NCBI RefSeq assembly: GCF_965638725.1
Contig: NC_134949.1
Location: 42,746,151 to 42,810,150, forward strand
Direction of reading: 5' to 3'
DNA length: 64,000 bases
Origin: Aptenodytes patagonicus
Taxonomy: Eukaryota; Chordata; Aves; Sphenisciformes; Spheniscidae
Of the stretch, positions 1 to 13,800 are shown piece after piece (position 1 is the stretch's first letter; the number at the start of each line of letters is the position of its first letter). Made by a program: the position numbers and the translations under genes. Under the pieces are notes generated by a model. It had not been told where the DNA came from. It did not search any database and worked only from the letters and a program-made list of their open reading frames with translations.

Positions 1-877
1 AGATGGATGCCTGGATGGATGGTGTGGGGGTAGCCATAGTAACCATCATCCCGTGAAGCTCCTGCTCACATCTCTCTTTCTATTAAAGCTGGGGAGAACA
101 GCCAAAAGCCTGCCGCCGGGGTGCAGATATCCGGTCAGACCTTCGCCTCTCAGCTCCAGCTGGGGTTTCCATTTCTCTTCAGCAATTTTCTAATCTCACC
201 TTGCTTGTCTACACTTTATGGATCGTGAGTAAAATTCAGCCCCAGGGGAAGATTCCTCGAGTGAGCGGCTTCCCGGCTGCTGCAGCCCGTGTCATGGGTG
301 GATGTGCGCTGGCAGCTTTCTCCCCCTGCCAGGAGCAGGAAGGCCCTCAGCCTCCCCCGAGCCAGGCAAACACCTCCATCTCTCTTGAACTCACCTAGAG
401 TACCGCATGACACATGAAGGGAGATCAGGGTTGACCCAGTTCCCAGCCTGCATGCAGCCCACCAGCCAGCATTCATCGAGAAGCACAGCGTTACAAGCAA
501 TTTTGTGCTGTACCCATCCCCATGGGAGCTGGCTGGAGGGTGCTTTCATGCAAACACCACCCTGGCTTTTCAGAGGGCATAACAGTCCAGGGTGCTGCAG
601 CCTGAATGGCAGCTGCTGGGCTTTGATGCGGGAGAAGGCTGCTCTGCCAATGACTGATGGTGTTATCCACCCTCATCTTTCACTTAAGGTTTTATCATCA
701 TTTCCATCAAAGGCAGAAGTTTCTTCTGAAAGCAAAATTTAGTGGCACCTGAGGCAACTCATCTAACTACCTAGATGCACTCAGAAAGGTATTTTAAATT
801 TTAAAATGTGCCTGTTGAAAAGCAAATATAATCACTTATATTAAGTTGGGCGACCAAAGCCTACACCTGTTTCAAAA
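1..877. other. non-coding, gene-desert flank
   Basis: No exon, RNA gene or clear transposon is visible. Short open frames on both strands between about 200 and 740 overlap one another and resemble no protein family I know. Base composition is mixed, and the last 100 bases are AT-rich before the LINE fragment begins. Confidence 0.7.
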
Positions 878-1560
878 CCACGGAATAGCTGAGGCTGGAA
901 CTGGCCTCTGGAGACCATCTAGTCCCATCCCCTCATCACTGTCCTTTTATGTAGCCCGTACTTCAATTTGTCTGTGAGGATATTATGGGAGAGAGTGTTG
1001 AAAGCCTTGCTAAAGTCAAGATAAACAACATACTGCTCTCTGCTCATCCACCAAGCCAGTTAATTCACTGTAGAAGGGTACTGGGATGGCCAGGCATGAT
1101 CTTCCTTTCATAAATCCATGCTCACTACTCCCAGTCACCTTCTTGTCCTCCATACATTTGGAAATTATTCCCAGAAGGATTTGCTCCATCACCTTCCCAG
1201 GGATCAAGGCGAGGCTGACTGGTCTGTAATTCCCTGCATCTTCCTTCTTGCCCTTCTTGAAGAAGGCAGGACATTTGCTTTCTTCCAGTCCTCAGTAACC
1301 TCCCCCAGTTGCCATGACCCTTCCATGATGATTGAGAGTGGTCTCCCAATGACATTGGCAGCTCTCTCAGCACTTATGGCTGCATCTGTCAGGTCCCATA
1401 GACTTCTCTGTGTCCAGTTGGTTTAAATATTCCCTAACCTGATCCTTCTCCACCAAGAGTAAGTCTTCCTTGCCCTAGACTTTCCCTCTGGTTTCAGGGA
1501 CCTGGAATTCCTGAAGGCAAATCTTATCTGTGAAGACAAAGTGAGTGAATGCATGAAGAC
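878..1560 (-). mobile_element. CR1 LINE fragment (non-LTR retrotransposon), decayed
   Basis: The left edge (about 878-935) matches the reverse complement of the familiar avian CR1 3' end, with the 'gaggctggaa...cctctggagaccatctagtcc' type pattern. From about 945 to 1560 the minus strand encodes part of a CR1 reverse transcriptase. Recognisable pieces include PGKVMEQILL, EDKKVTGSSEHGF and GLVDEQRAV (minus strand, about 1016-1207). The frame is interrupted by substitutions and indels, so the copy is dead. The 3' UTR end is joined almost directly to internal reverse-transcriptase sequence, so the C-terminal part of ORF2 appears to be deleted. The 5' part is absent, as is usual for 5'-truncated CR1 insertions. 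The exact borders are uncertain by tens of bases. Confidence 0.85.
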
Positions 1561-4241
1561 CTGTGAGTGTCTGCAGCCTCATGCTGCAAATTTGCTTGAA
1601 TCAACACGTGTTTGCTTTCTTTGAAGAAACTCTGAAAACCAGACCTAAGTCATAATCATATTAAGAAATTGCCAGCTACTGCTGGTGACCTGATCTACCT
1701 TCAGGAGCTTAATTTGCACAGCAGTCACCTGGAGTCCGTCAATATTGCTCTCTGCAACTCCACCCTTCAAACAGTTCTTGGACCTCAGCCAAAACAAAAT
1801 TAAAACACTTCCAATTCAGTTTTGCGAGCTGCGAGAACTTGTTAATTTTAAAGCTCAATGACAATGAGTAGATTAGGTTAAACAGGCTGTTTTGAACAGC
1901 CTAATCCAAGTGTTCCCAGCACACAACTTCAAATATTGTTCACTTTATTAGCATGCACTGCAAGAGCAGCCATAAGTTACTGAATGTATTACGGTTGTCA
2001 CCTCCTTCCTTCTCACCCTTGTGAAGATCTGGAATTAGCTAAAATGTGCCAGGTTTATGAATGGGAAGAGAGCAGGTAAAAGGAGCGGAGCAGCAGGCGC
2101 CCCATCCGAGGGGAAGGGCAGGGGCTGCAAAGCCCCGCTCACCCATCAACGCCGCGGTCGCATGCAGTCCTCCTGCTGCCAGCATGTGCACCCTGGTGCA
2201 TGCTGTCACCCGCAGACTTACAACTGGATAAACAGCTAAATGCTTAGATTTATTTGTATATTTACTTTGCAAGGCACACATCTCAAATCAAGTCCCCTCA
2301 CATTAGTGGAATGGCTTTTTTTGCCTTACTCTCTGTTTCTCCTCTCCCCCCTTCACCTGAGTCTTGCAAAATTGCATTTGTGAAGCACAGAGGTATTAAG
2401 CAAGGAACACTGTGAAAAGAAGAGCTTACAAAGAAATGAATAATTCTGTATTCATAGCAGGGCTTGAATAATGTCCCTAGAACCACATGCTGCGAAAGGA
2501 GGAGAAAACCAAATATTGAACAGCTGCTCATTAGAAAAGCACCAGCCATCCTGAGCCCTGAAAGACACAGGAGTCCTGTGGGGGGAAAACACTGTGTGAC
2601 CATGTAATTAAAGGCTCTATCAGAGTGTCCCGAGGGCTGCAGCAACGCTACCCAGGCTTTGCAAACCTGGCACTCTTAAAACGCAACCGCTTGTCATTTT
2701 CTGGTGTCAAAAACCAGGAATCCAGCCCCCCCAGGCCACAAATTGTGCTGTGTGTGGTTCCAGTGTCACCTTCCAGGGAGGAGTCGGGATCTCTGCCACT
2801 TGAGCCAACAGGAGAGCTGGCAGCAGCGTGTTTGACATCCTCTCTCTCGTATGCAGAGCTGGAGCAAGACAGTTTGTGCTGGCACATAACTGGGTTCCTC
2901 TGGTGTTCACCAGCAGTTAAAGGACCCTGAAGTGCCAAGACACTGGTGTGGCTCCCTGGGTATGTTGGTGAGGCTGGTAGTGGGTCTCCATGTGCCTTAC
3001 CTGCACAAGCATACAATTCTGCCAGGATGTTTTAACACAGGCGAAATAATACGTTCCTCTCTGGCTCCATTCTTGAAAACAGTGGAAATACTTTGGCAGC
3101 AATTTAAAAACAAAAAATCAGCTTCAGACAGACACTCAGCATGAAAAATTTCATGTCTGATGGGTGTATCTGGCACAGCCATCAGCAATTTACAACAGAG
3201 GTTTGAAACAAAATCATTGAGCAAATACATTACCAGCCCTGCCCTAAAATACTAATGTTCAGATTGAGAAGCCGTGATTTTACTGTTGTTTTTGTGGAAT
3301 ACAGGTGCTTAGAGGGCATGACTGATCTCCAGATGCACTGGAGAAGGAAGAGCAATTGCTGTTGGACTGTAATCACTCCCAAAGCTTTCCACAGAGAAAC
3401 ACCAGAAAAGAAGGCATTTTTGTAATCTACTGAGGTATAAGAATACCACAAACATGGACCAGCAGAACTGACTTTCTGAGCCTGTCGTTATCCTGCAACA
3501 ATTTTGACTCAGGTTAATGAAAAATTAGGTTTAAAAGCTAAGGAAGCCAAAATGCAAAAGAATCCACCGGAAAATTGCCAGGAATTAAAAAAACCCATGA
3601 AGCTTCTGCTGTTATTTTCTGTGTTTAGTTTTACTCCTTGAAGCTCTGCACTGCACTTTTCAAGCTATACAAACCATTGACACCTCTGTCATACCTCATG
3701 CTGTCTTCTGTGGCTTCAGCGGTAGCTTTTAGCCTACAGCCCGAGCTGGGGAAGGTGCAAAGCCACCTTTCTGCAGGGGTGAGTAAGAAGAAAACTGTTC
3801 TTTGGAAATTCCCCCTCTCCAACACATGAGATTTATTTCCTGCTTCCCCAGGCCCCCCCGAGGAGGCACCCCGATGGCTTCAGGGGAGCCAATTCTTGCT
3901 GTAGCGCTGCACTCGTCTTGCCTCCGGACATCTCCAGCCTGCTCCCGCCTGTCTCAGCTTGGTTATCCACTCTGAGCCAAAGCCTTGTCTTCTGCTGCTC
4001 TCCTCTGAGTCACCCTCACCGCTCTGGTGCCTTTTGTTGAAGGCAACAAATTTCACACAGAAATTTCTGGGATTTTTTTTTTTTCTTCCTTTTGCCTCCT
4101 CCCTTCCCCTTTGTTTCCTTTATCAGCATGAGTTATGAACCTGCAGAGATGTTCTGCATCTACAGATTTTCTATGTGACTAGCTTTAATGTAAGGGAGTA
4201 AATACTGCAGGTCTGTCTATTAGTATGAATAAGTAGAAGAG
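1561..4241. other. non-coding desert
   Basis: No supported gene. The stretch has mixed composition with T-rich runs near 4071-4085. Open frames here overlap on both strands and show no splice-linked chain or recognisable domain. Confidence 0.7.
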
Positions 4242-4300
4242 TGTGTGTGTATATATATATCTCTATACACCAATATAATTATATGTGTATATAGACAGAG
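4242..4300. repeat. TG/TA simple repeat
   Basis: A short TG run passes into a TA run and then into degenerate TA/TATG sequence to about 4300. It is an ordinary compound dinucleotide microsatellite. Confidence 0.7.
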
Positions 4301-4560
4301 AGAGCAATATAAGTACACATAATTACAAGTATGTAAATATAATGGAACAGCGTGAATCTAGTGGATTTTTTTTTTTTAAATATTAAGCTTCTAGATTTCA
4401 CTAATGCATTGAGCATCCGGAAAAACAGCCAAAATGCTCATTTTAATACCAAAGTAAAAAACCACACACTTCCTGATTGGTTCAAATAACTGTGTGAAAC
4501 AGAGTTTCCCCAACATAAGGTTATTTGCTTTTGGAAACAAAAGACTGTGTTTGCCTTGAA

Positions 4561-4850
4561 CACGAGTGCCGACACTGTCTCCTGGGCAGCTGATGCCACA
4601 GCCCCCGGCGGAAGCAGATGGCAGCCGGTGCTCCCCGGCCCAGCTTTGATCTGCGCCGATGGTCCCTCCAAAATCACTCTGCACCGGAGGCCTTCACTTC
4701 TGCGTGGAGTGAGGATATTCTCAGATGCCACCGGAGACGGGGGCACGTTCACAACCCCGCCCGCACCGCCTGAGAGCCAGGCGTCTGTCTTCACCGGGGT
4801 GCAGGGGGATACATTAGCAGACGGAAGCGGCGGGGGGGATGCGCTGCCAG
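4561..4850. other. small orphan CpG island
   Basis: By direct count there are about 22 CG dinucleotides in 4561-4860, while the flanks are ordinary CpG-poor, AT-rich DNA. Both strands are open for about 100 codons here, which follows from the high GC content and is not evidence of coding. A splice-donor-like GGTGAGC lies at the right edge near 4851. No gene that I recognise starts here. It could be an unannotated non-coding promoter, an enhancer, or simply a GC-rich patch protected from deamination. Confidence 0.45.
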
Positions 4851-4860
4851 GGTGAGCACC

Positions 4861-7800
4861 TTCCAGAGAGACGTGTTATTTCATAGGCACCTTGCAAATA
4901 CTGGGTGCTGCCACGCATTTATCTTCTGCATCAACGCATGGTTTACCTTAGCCGTGCAAGATACACGTGAAATCCAGCCCCAGTACAGCTAGCTAACTAA
5001 TGCAACACAAACCATGCTAAAGAGAGAGTACGTATCTCAGGAACAGACGCCAGTGGGCCAGGGTGCCCACCGGTTTGCATCAGTTCAGCTCTAGGAGTCA
5101 CCAGGCTGCTGTATTTACACCAGGTGAGAATCAGATGCAATAATTAGCAGTAATCCTCCAATGTACCATGAAAAACAAAAAAATTATCTGAGTCCAGGTC
5201 TTGCATAAATTACTTCTCAGTAACTCTCTCACCTGTGGGAAATAAATATGCTTTGGAGTTTTTTCTAGAGTCCTCAAGAAAGAGAATGAATATCCATGTT
5301 ATGGTACAAAAAACCATCACCACCACCAAAAATCCTATTATTACCAAACTCTAAACTTTTGAGACCCAAAATCCAATCCCTTTTGAAAGTGCAAGAAAAT
5401 TCAAGCTGCCCACTGCCTCACAGGCATTTACACCTGGATTTTTCTTCCCCTTAAAAGAGATGCATAAGGAATATACCAAGAAAAGGAATATATAAAGACA
5501 TGTCTCCTTCAAACTACACTCTACTCTCAAGATTGCAGGTGGTGCTGGCCTCATTTTGTTATTATTGCTGCTTTGCACCACCAAGGCAGCTGGACGCAGA
5601 GTTAGGTTGGTGTATTAATTACCCTTTAAATAAAAAGCACACTCACATTTGACTGGAACATCTTGCTCCAATCTCGTGTTTGGGTCCCTTTGAGGTGTAA
5701 GCTGGCTTCCAGGGAGTTGCATCTACTCATATCAGGGCTCCATTTTGTCCTTTAGAAAATGAGAAGGTGCAGTTATAAACTGTGAGTATTGAGAGGACGG
5801 AGACGTTGCCAGAATTCTGCCCCGGGAAGGGGCCAGGAGGGAAAATCCAACCAAGCAGCAGTTGCTGACATGCCTTCCCCTCAACCCCTGTACGTATACT
5901 GACTCCTTGTGAGCACAGGTAAGGTAATATTTAAGAGACTATTACCATCTCACCTCCACCTTACCACGCTTGCACACCCCTCGTACACTGGATAAAATGG
6001 CAAGTCCAGGATGGGGAGGACTCTATGGCCACCCATGTCACCATCTTCTTGGGAGAAAGAGAGGTTTTCTGAGAATTGCAGCTGTATTTCACTGTTTGTA
6101 ACTTAAATATAGTAGCCTCCCTCAATTTCCCCTTTCCTGCCTTCACAAAATAAAAAAAAAGCACCATTTTCAACCCAGCTGCAAACACAGCCTATTTGTA
6201 TCACCTGTTTCTCAGGTGAGAAAGCAAATTCAGGTTATCTGCCTGATCCCAGGCTTACTGAAGTTGATTGCAGTGCTTGTTAGCCCAAAGCCTGTCCCTG
6301 TTGCACTCCCCAGCATAATTCCCAATGACTTCAAACGGGTCCCGGGTCTGGCGCAATGACTCCTGCGGGCTTGGCACCAGGCTTTAAATCACTGTACAAA
6401 GTCACTCGAGAAGCTGTCGGCAGTCAGAAATGAGTCATTAGTATGCTGCCAACACAGTATTCAGTGACAAAACCCAGCTGCCACTGTAGTCAAGAATGCA
6501 GTTTCTTTAGCACTACTGTAAGTCTTATTAGCATAGAAATCAAGTGTATGTATGTAATTGAATTTCTTTGTCGCATCCTAGTATGAGATTTTCCATCAAT
6601 CCTGATTGTTACTAAATTTGAACTAACAGCCCATATTTGCACTTAAGCAACATCTGAAAGAGGACTACACAAAGAAAGACTTTCCTAAGTCAACACATCC
6701 TAGAAAACAGCAGCTGCGCAAAGGCAGAGGCAAGCAATATTTCATTTTCCTCCCCATAGCACCCTATCTTTTGGCAGCTCTGCTTTAAAACTGGGTTCTG
6801 CTGGCAGCCTCGCATTTTCTCTCTGAAGAAAAGAGCTGCAACGCAGCCGGTGCAAGTGCAGGGGCTGTCCCCAGCAGGAAAGTCTGTCTGTCAGGATGTT
6901 GCGGTGCTGGTTACTGGTGATTAGGAAGTGAGATAATACCATAGGTACAGTTCATTTTAGGCCACTGATTAAACTCAACTCCTGGAAAAGAAAGAAGTAA
7001 TAAAACCAAGAGGGGAATACCAAAAGTGTTTAGGAGCATAATTTCAGGATTAACTCCACTGACATAGGAATGACTGTTCAGAAGGAAAATGAATCTCAGA
7101 AACAGAGATACAGGGGTTGTTTCTGCAGTTTTGGGATGTGCTGGGGGTGGGTGAGGACTGACTAACTTAGCCTGGACTGACAAGGCAGCCACCATCACTG
7201 TGGTTGCCTTTTCAGTGGTGATTTCTCAAGGGACTATATTAATCCAGATGAACCACATAACCATATTTTCCTATATTTTCCAAGCATAACTGTGGTCAAA
7301 ACCACAGGCACTTGATGAGGTGGAAAAAGATGGTGAGCGAGGAAATCAAATATCCCCTCCCTGTACAGATAGTCATTGCAACCCTTGATTGGGTTGTGTT
7401 GGTAACAACTGTGCTGTGAACACATCCCTCCAGCTTTGCTACCAAAACGATGCTTCACCAAGGTCACTGCCCAAGCTATCTGCAAAGCCATCAGCCCTTA
7501 CCCATGAAGTCAAGGAACCAAGTCTTGTAACCCCCAGGCGGCCTAGCACCAGAGAGGGGCAGGACCCAGGGTACAAGACGGATCCAAGGATCCAAGGTAG
7601 AGTCACTCTGTAAAATTTCACAGTTCAATCTGTCGCAAGATCCTGACATGAACCAGTTTCCCCCCAGATGGCCTCAAAGTTTCAGGAAACATGAGCATTA
7701 CTCTTACAGCTCTCAGGACTTTTGCAAAGGAGGATTTTGCTCCCAGATTTATTTTTTTTTATAGCAATAACTGCAACTAAACAGAGGCAATGGGGGGCAG

Positions 7801-10800
7801 AGTAACCGCTAATGCTGGATGCTCTGTAAGTGGCAGATCATAGTCAGATTTTTCCCAGTACATCGCAATGCCATGTAATACTGTTGTTATGAAACAGATA
7901 TCATCACCCACTGCTGGGAGTGGGCAGACACAGAGTTCACTTCAGGGTCCAAAAGTTCCCACTGAATTTTTTCTTCCTCAGGCAATAATCTCCAAGATCA
8001 TGACTATTCTGAATCAGTCAGAAGGAAGGAATAAGCTCCTTCCTCCCCTGCCACAATGCAACAGTACAACGGAAACCAAGAAACATCCAGGAGCAGCTAA
8101 TTCCCACCATGAGACGTGGCCCCTAGCCTTGGTTTCCACTGTGCAACCCTGGGATGAGGGCAGGCTGGACTTTCCTTTTGGGGAATCACAGGGAAGGGAG
8201 GGAGTGGGTAGGCCGTGTGTGGGCAGCATTAGCTTTTCACTGGAGTTTCCATCCATGCTGCTGATTAATTGCACCACCTTGGTCAAATCATGTAACTACG
8301 TCTCCCTTTGGACCTCTGTAAAACTGACTTTTGTTCCAAGCTTGATTTATCGTTATTTCATTTTTCACTTCTCCTGGGCTTTTGCTACCTTGATTTCAGT
8401 TATTGTGAGCTCAATCCCTTTTCAATTTTACACAAAATCTCATGTGTATAAGGTAATAAGTTAGGAAAACATAAGGATTTCAGAGAAAGGAAACCCTGAT
8501 CTGATGGTTACTGCAGGGCACTATCACCCAGGGCTGGGAGACCTCCCACGCTACCCTGTGGCTTCCTTTGCCTTCCTGGCTCAACAACACCAAGCAGCTA
8601 CCAACCTACCCTCTGCAAAGTAGGGTGAATCAAGCAATGCTTTTTGGAGGCACAAATTAACTTCAGCTAGCATTTGTAGAGTGCTCTACAGCGACTCTGC
8701 AAGAAGGCCTTACCAGGCATTTCTTCAGGAGTGTGATCCTGGCTCTGTCCCTGAGTTAGTGTTTTTGGCAGTAAGTGATACAAACTGGGGTACCTCTGAT
8801 GTCAGCATTGCATTTGTCAGATCCTGTTGCAGATATTAATTATCCCCAAGGACTTGTGAGTGCTTTTGCTCCAGGAAAACACTTAGTGTTAGCTGATATC
8901 ACTGCCAGTCTGTCTCTCTTGGGGACTTTTTTCTTTTTTGGCTAGTTTGCTAATTTAGTAAATATTTAGAAATCTATGTTCTTCTAAAACTGCAACACTG
9001 GATACCATTCCCTTTTGTTCAAAATTGTTTACAGAAATAGAGACAATTATATTAAGATTCCTAGTTAATACTCACTGGGTTAAAGGCAAGAGATACTAGT
9101 AAAAAAGGGGTGGGGAGAAAAGAGGGAATTTGTTACAGCAAAGTTCAACAGTGCCTTGAAGCCCTCGTAGTTGAAGCTCTAACAGAAAACCTGTTTCTAA
9201 AAAGAAAACAGAGAGAGTTCAAAAATAAGGCAGTGAAAAATGAATGCCCAAGACAATATCAAATGCTAACCTTCAAAAGGCAACAGATAGGTGGGATGAG
9301 GTTGCCTCTAGCACACGGCACAGAAAGCCAGGTCATGCATGGAAAATGTCTGCTCCCTGAGAGACTTTTCAGGGAGCAGACGCCTTGTGCCCAGGCAGGT
9401 GCTTCTGCAAAGCACAGGCCCCAGGCTGCCTGCCCACCGCTGCTACCCCCAGCACGCTCTTGTGCCCTCCAGTCTTTCCCCTACCCGCAAGGGGCCAATG
9501 CCCCTGCCCAAAGTGTTCATATCCGAGGGAGGCAGCAAACCGCGAGAGCAGTCACCCGGTGGGGCAGAGGTCTCCAAACCAGAGCAAATACGGCTGTCGA
9601 CACCAGACAGCCCGGTTGCGAAGTCCAGACTTTTTCAGGAGGAAACTCCCAATTGACACAAATCTTTAGCAGGCCTAAAGATTAAAGAGGCCAGAATACA
9701 ACCCAAAATGTCGGCAAGGAACCGTGGTGTCCTCGAGGAAAAAAAAGGCACCTTTTGACAACAGGCGTACTGGACTTAGCTTCGGACTACCTAGCCCAGG
9801 GACTTCCCGGTGGCCACAGTTGCATGGCTTTTTCTCCCCTCTCCCAGGAAGGCTTCCCAATCCCTGCTGCTGTGGCCATGCTGTGAGCAGCACCCATGGT
9901 GGATGGTTAAAAATCGGTTCAGCTGTGTCCACAGGAGTTGCAACCATCTCTAGCTGCTCGGTGAACGATCCTGGAGCCGCTACAGTCTCACCACCAGCAG
10001 CTCGCACCACCTTTCTTTCTTTATTAAAGAAATACATTGCTATTTAGCCAACCTCTGGAGCTAGCTGAAGCAAAAGGGGTAGGTGACGATGCAGAAACAG
10101 CCCTGCTTGGCAGGATCCAGGTAGGAAGGTTTGCCCAGCACAGACATAATGCGGTGGGACAGGGCGAACTCATGCTGCCTTAGACAGCAGACGGGTTTGC
10201 ATGCTCCAGCATGGAGAGGCAGCTCCAATTATTCAGCCAGCCCACAGGCAGGCAGTTCCACCCTCAAGTGTCCAGGCAGAGGTCAGTAACCGTACACCCT
10301 GAAATTACTTTAATTATGGGACAATCACTTCCCAGTGTATTGAATAACCACCTATTTTAGACAGGACCAACCCCAGGGACTCAGCTCCACTTTAAAAGGA
10401 AAGCTAATCAGCATGGTTTACAAAGCACACACATGACTTCTTCGAGCCAGCTTATCAAGATGGTTCTTTATGGGAACGTAATTTGCCTTTTCACAATGCG
10501 GGTCAAAGCATGAGGCTCTCAATGGAGATACTTCCTCCCAGATGACAGACTGGGGGGGCAGCCTTTTTGCTGACTTTGATAAGGATGCAAAGCAGAGAGT
10601 TAGGAATTCACATTACAGTGTATTAAGTCCCCCTTTCACTTGCCACCACAACCAGCCAGGGCAGAACAAAGAGCCAGTTTCAAAGGGCTGGAGGCACAGC
10701 GCTTCTGCGCAGTGTAACACCACATCCCAACACGAGTCCTCCCAAGGAACCCCCGGTACAAATCCTCTGCAGCTCTTTGAAGGAATGAGAAATAATTATC

Positions 10801-13800
10801 CTCTCTTCTGTCAAGAAACGTGAGACAATCCATGGGATCTGGCACTCTGCGGATGCATTTGTGGATGCTGAAGTTAGTCCTCAACACTACTGAGGAGTCT
10901 GCTCTTCTTTCACGGTGCAAAAATCTCCAAATATGAAAGGAGCCCTCCTGGCTAACAACACCCCCTCATATGCTTCTGCCCCTTAACATTTCCCATCTGG
11001 TTTCAAATCCTTGCATTCCTCCTCTCTTGAAAAAATATAGTTTAGTAGGATTCAAATTCTTCTACCCCGGTGGGCTAGTTGTCTCCTTCACAGGGGGCAG
11101 GAGTGGGCAGAGAAAGGGTGCTCTGGGATGCACTGCATATCTTTAGCTCCTCTGACATGTGAAAATAAAGCATGACACCAGACTCCTGACCCCACATTCT
11201 ATATCTGAAAGAAGCACCAGGTATCCTGTGATCAACAGCATAATTTATGTGAGCCCCGGTACACCATCTCAATGTACATTACCGTGTGTGCATCAAAATA
11301 ACATGGAGAGTTGAAATGCATTAGGACAGCGTCTGTACCTGAATCTGCTGATTCAACTCTCAAAGCTGCATTAAGCAGCTGTAGTCTTCAAGCCCTGCAG
11401 ATGTCTATTTTAATCATCTGTCTTAAAATATCAGCTGGTTTTATGCCCTATTCTGAAGCTTACCATCCCTCACAGAGGCTGAGTTTTTTTCTCTAAGCAC
11501 TGCCATCCAATCAAAATTGGAAACAGGCAGGAAAAAGAGAAAATAAGAACAAGTTACTTTTGTTTGTACTTATTCCCATACATCTTGCACAGCTTGCAGC
11601 TGAAACTCCTTGGGAGGATGTAGCAGAACCTGAGCCTGCCATCCAAATGAGACCAGCGGGATGCTTTTATTGGAGATCTGAAACATGGATGGTTAAGGTA
11701 TGAACCTCATCAAAAGCAGAGATTCGAGTTGGCAGAGATGGCCCTTCTCCAAGCCTTCCCCCTTCTCTTCTGACTTGCTAGCTAAGAAACATGCCCCTGT
11801 ACAGCAGAGAAGCTGTTCCTTTCCATGGTAAAACATCCTGCCACAAAACAAGCTCGACTGCCTTTCCTAAGCCACACTCACAGCATCAGCTCACTGATTT
11901 CTCCACTGCCCTTTTAGGTTATTTTTTAGCAAAAAACTAACCAAAAATGGGTTTTTTTCAGTAATATTGTTCCTCTCTTGAAGGTTGTCCTCCCTCTGTC
12001 TGCTGTGCCGCCCCAGGCTCTGACCTTCCAAGGTGTGCTGTGCTCATGCAGTCTAAGTATTTTAGCTATGCCCAAGGTACTTGCAATTTATGCAGACACA
12101 GAGCCTAAGATCACCTATAATCTTGTTAATTATGATAATTATGGTCATTAAGGACATGTTGTAGAGTTCACTGTTAATAGGAGATTCCATGGACACTTGC
12201 AGCCAAAACAGCCAAGGCCAGATCTCCATACACAACTCTTCTTGACTCCCAAAGGAGGATGAGTGTGAAGCGTGCGATCTCATGGCCCTGCCCTGCCCGC
12301 TCAACCAGGGAGCTCTGCTCACCCACGGCCCATGTCTGTTACTCATCATTACGAAGCCAAGGCCTTTAGCAGGTCTCCTTCTCATGGGTAGGATAAGAAG
12401 GCAACATCCAGCAGAGAGATTTTGGAGAAAAATATTTTTAACTCTTTACTTGTTCTTGGACCTCGCCCACAGCCTAGATAAACTAATTAAGCTAAAATAT
12501 TTGAGCACCTCACCCCTGCATTACAGAGCTTTTCTGCTTTGAACTAACGGGAGAACATTGGAGCGGTAAGACTTGTGTTTTGCCTCGCAAGGTAACTGCT
12601 CGCAGTCCCCGGTTTGAAGGAACCTGACACATCTGGCTCAGGCACGCAGCAGCAGGCTCGCTTTCCCTCCAGTGACTCATTTAACAGCTCCTCAAGGAAA
12701 AATTACTACTACTGGAACAGCAAAACCAGCCTCCTAGGCACTGTTACGATCAGCTGCGTGGAGAGGAGCTGGTGAGTATGAAGAGGTGAAAATGATGCCT
12801 GTGAGGGTGGGCCAGAGCCCAGCAGCTGCAGGGCAGGGAGCGGTACTGCTGGGATGGGAGAGGTGTGGTTGGTCCACGCACTGGTGGCCCGTTGCTAACC
12901 TCCATGAGGAGAAGCTGCTCTTTGGCCTCTGCCATGAGCTGGTTTCGCACTCGCCCTGGCCAGAGCCGATGCCTATCTTTCACGTTGCAGGAGTGGGCGA
13001 GGTGGCTCCAACCCTCATTCTGGGGTCTGCCCAAGGGAGGCAGTCGGCCTCGCTCCCCAGGGCGGCGACCGCAGGTTGAGGCCAGGTGAATCATCCGCTC
13101 GACTCACAGCAATGCTCCTTAGTACACTTACGCCCCTCAGGCTGGGGTTTAGGCTCTTCCTCTGGTCAGCCAGGCCTTCCAGATGGCAAGCCAGCCCTTT
13201 GCAAGACACTTGTGTTTAGATGGATGGGAGGAGGCTCGCCCTTGGGAGACAGCAGCCTCTCCTCGCAACAAAACAGCTCGAGTGAGTTATGGTTTCTCGT
13301 GAGGTGGGATGCAAAATTGTCAGGCTCTTGGCATGTGAATGACTGTCCATTTATCTCAGAGAGACAACTTACAAATAGATTCTGGGGAATTTTATGCCAA
13401 TAAAGGTCTGCTTTTGCTGCTGTTAGTTGAGAAATCTTTATTTTAGCTGTTGCTTTCAATTTTCAAAGCCTGCTTTGTCAGTGAAAACCCGTGTCCTCCT
13501 AACTGTGGCATGGAAAACACTGCTGACAATTATTCTGCACTTACAACACATCACGTTAGGTGGTCCTATCTCAGTGCAGTAGACAGCTGATGGGTGGGGA
13601 GGGGAAACTGATATAGCCTAACCATGAGGTCTCGCTGCCTGCCTGTGAAATAAAGGACACCAAAATATAACTGCGTGGGAAGGACTTCCAAGAAGAATTT
13701 GTCCCAAACCATTTCTGGAAACAGATGATAACATTATTTACCCAAATACAGGAAGCTCGAGATTGCAATGAATGACGAAAGGCAAGAACTAAGGGTAAGG

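Noticed and set aside
7868..8464. 198-codon open frame on the plus strand
   Set aside because: No recognisable domain, no splice sites or promoter context. An open frame of this length is near what chance allows over 64 kb in six frames.
9110..9685. 191-codon open frame on the plus strand, with two overlapping open frames
   Set aside because: Three frames of the same strand are open together in a GC-rich stretch, which points to composition, not coding.
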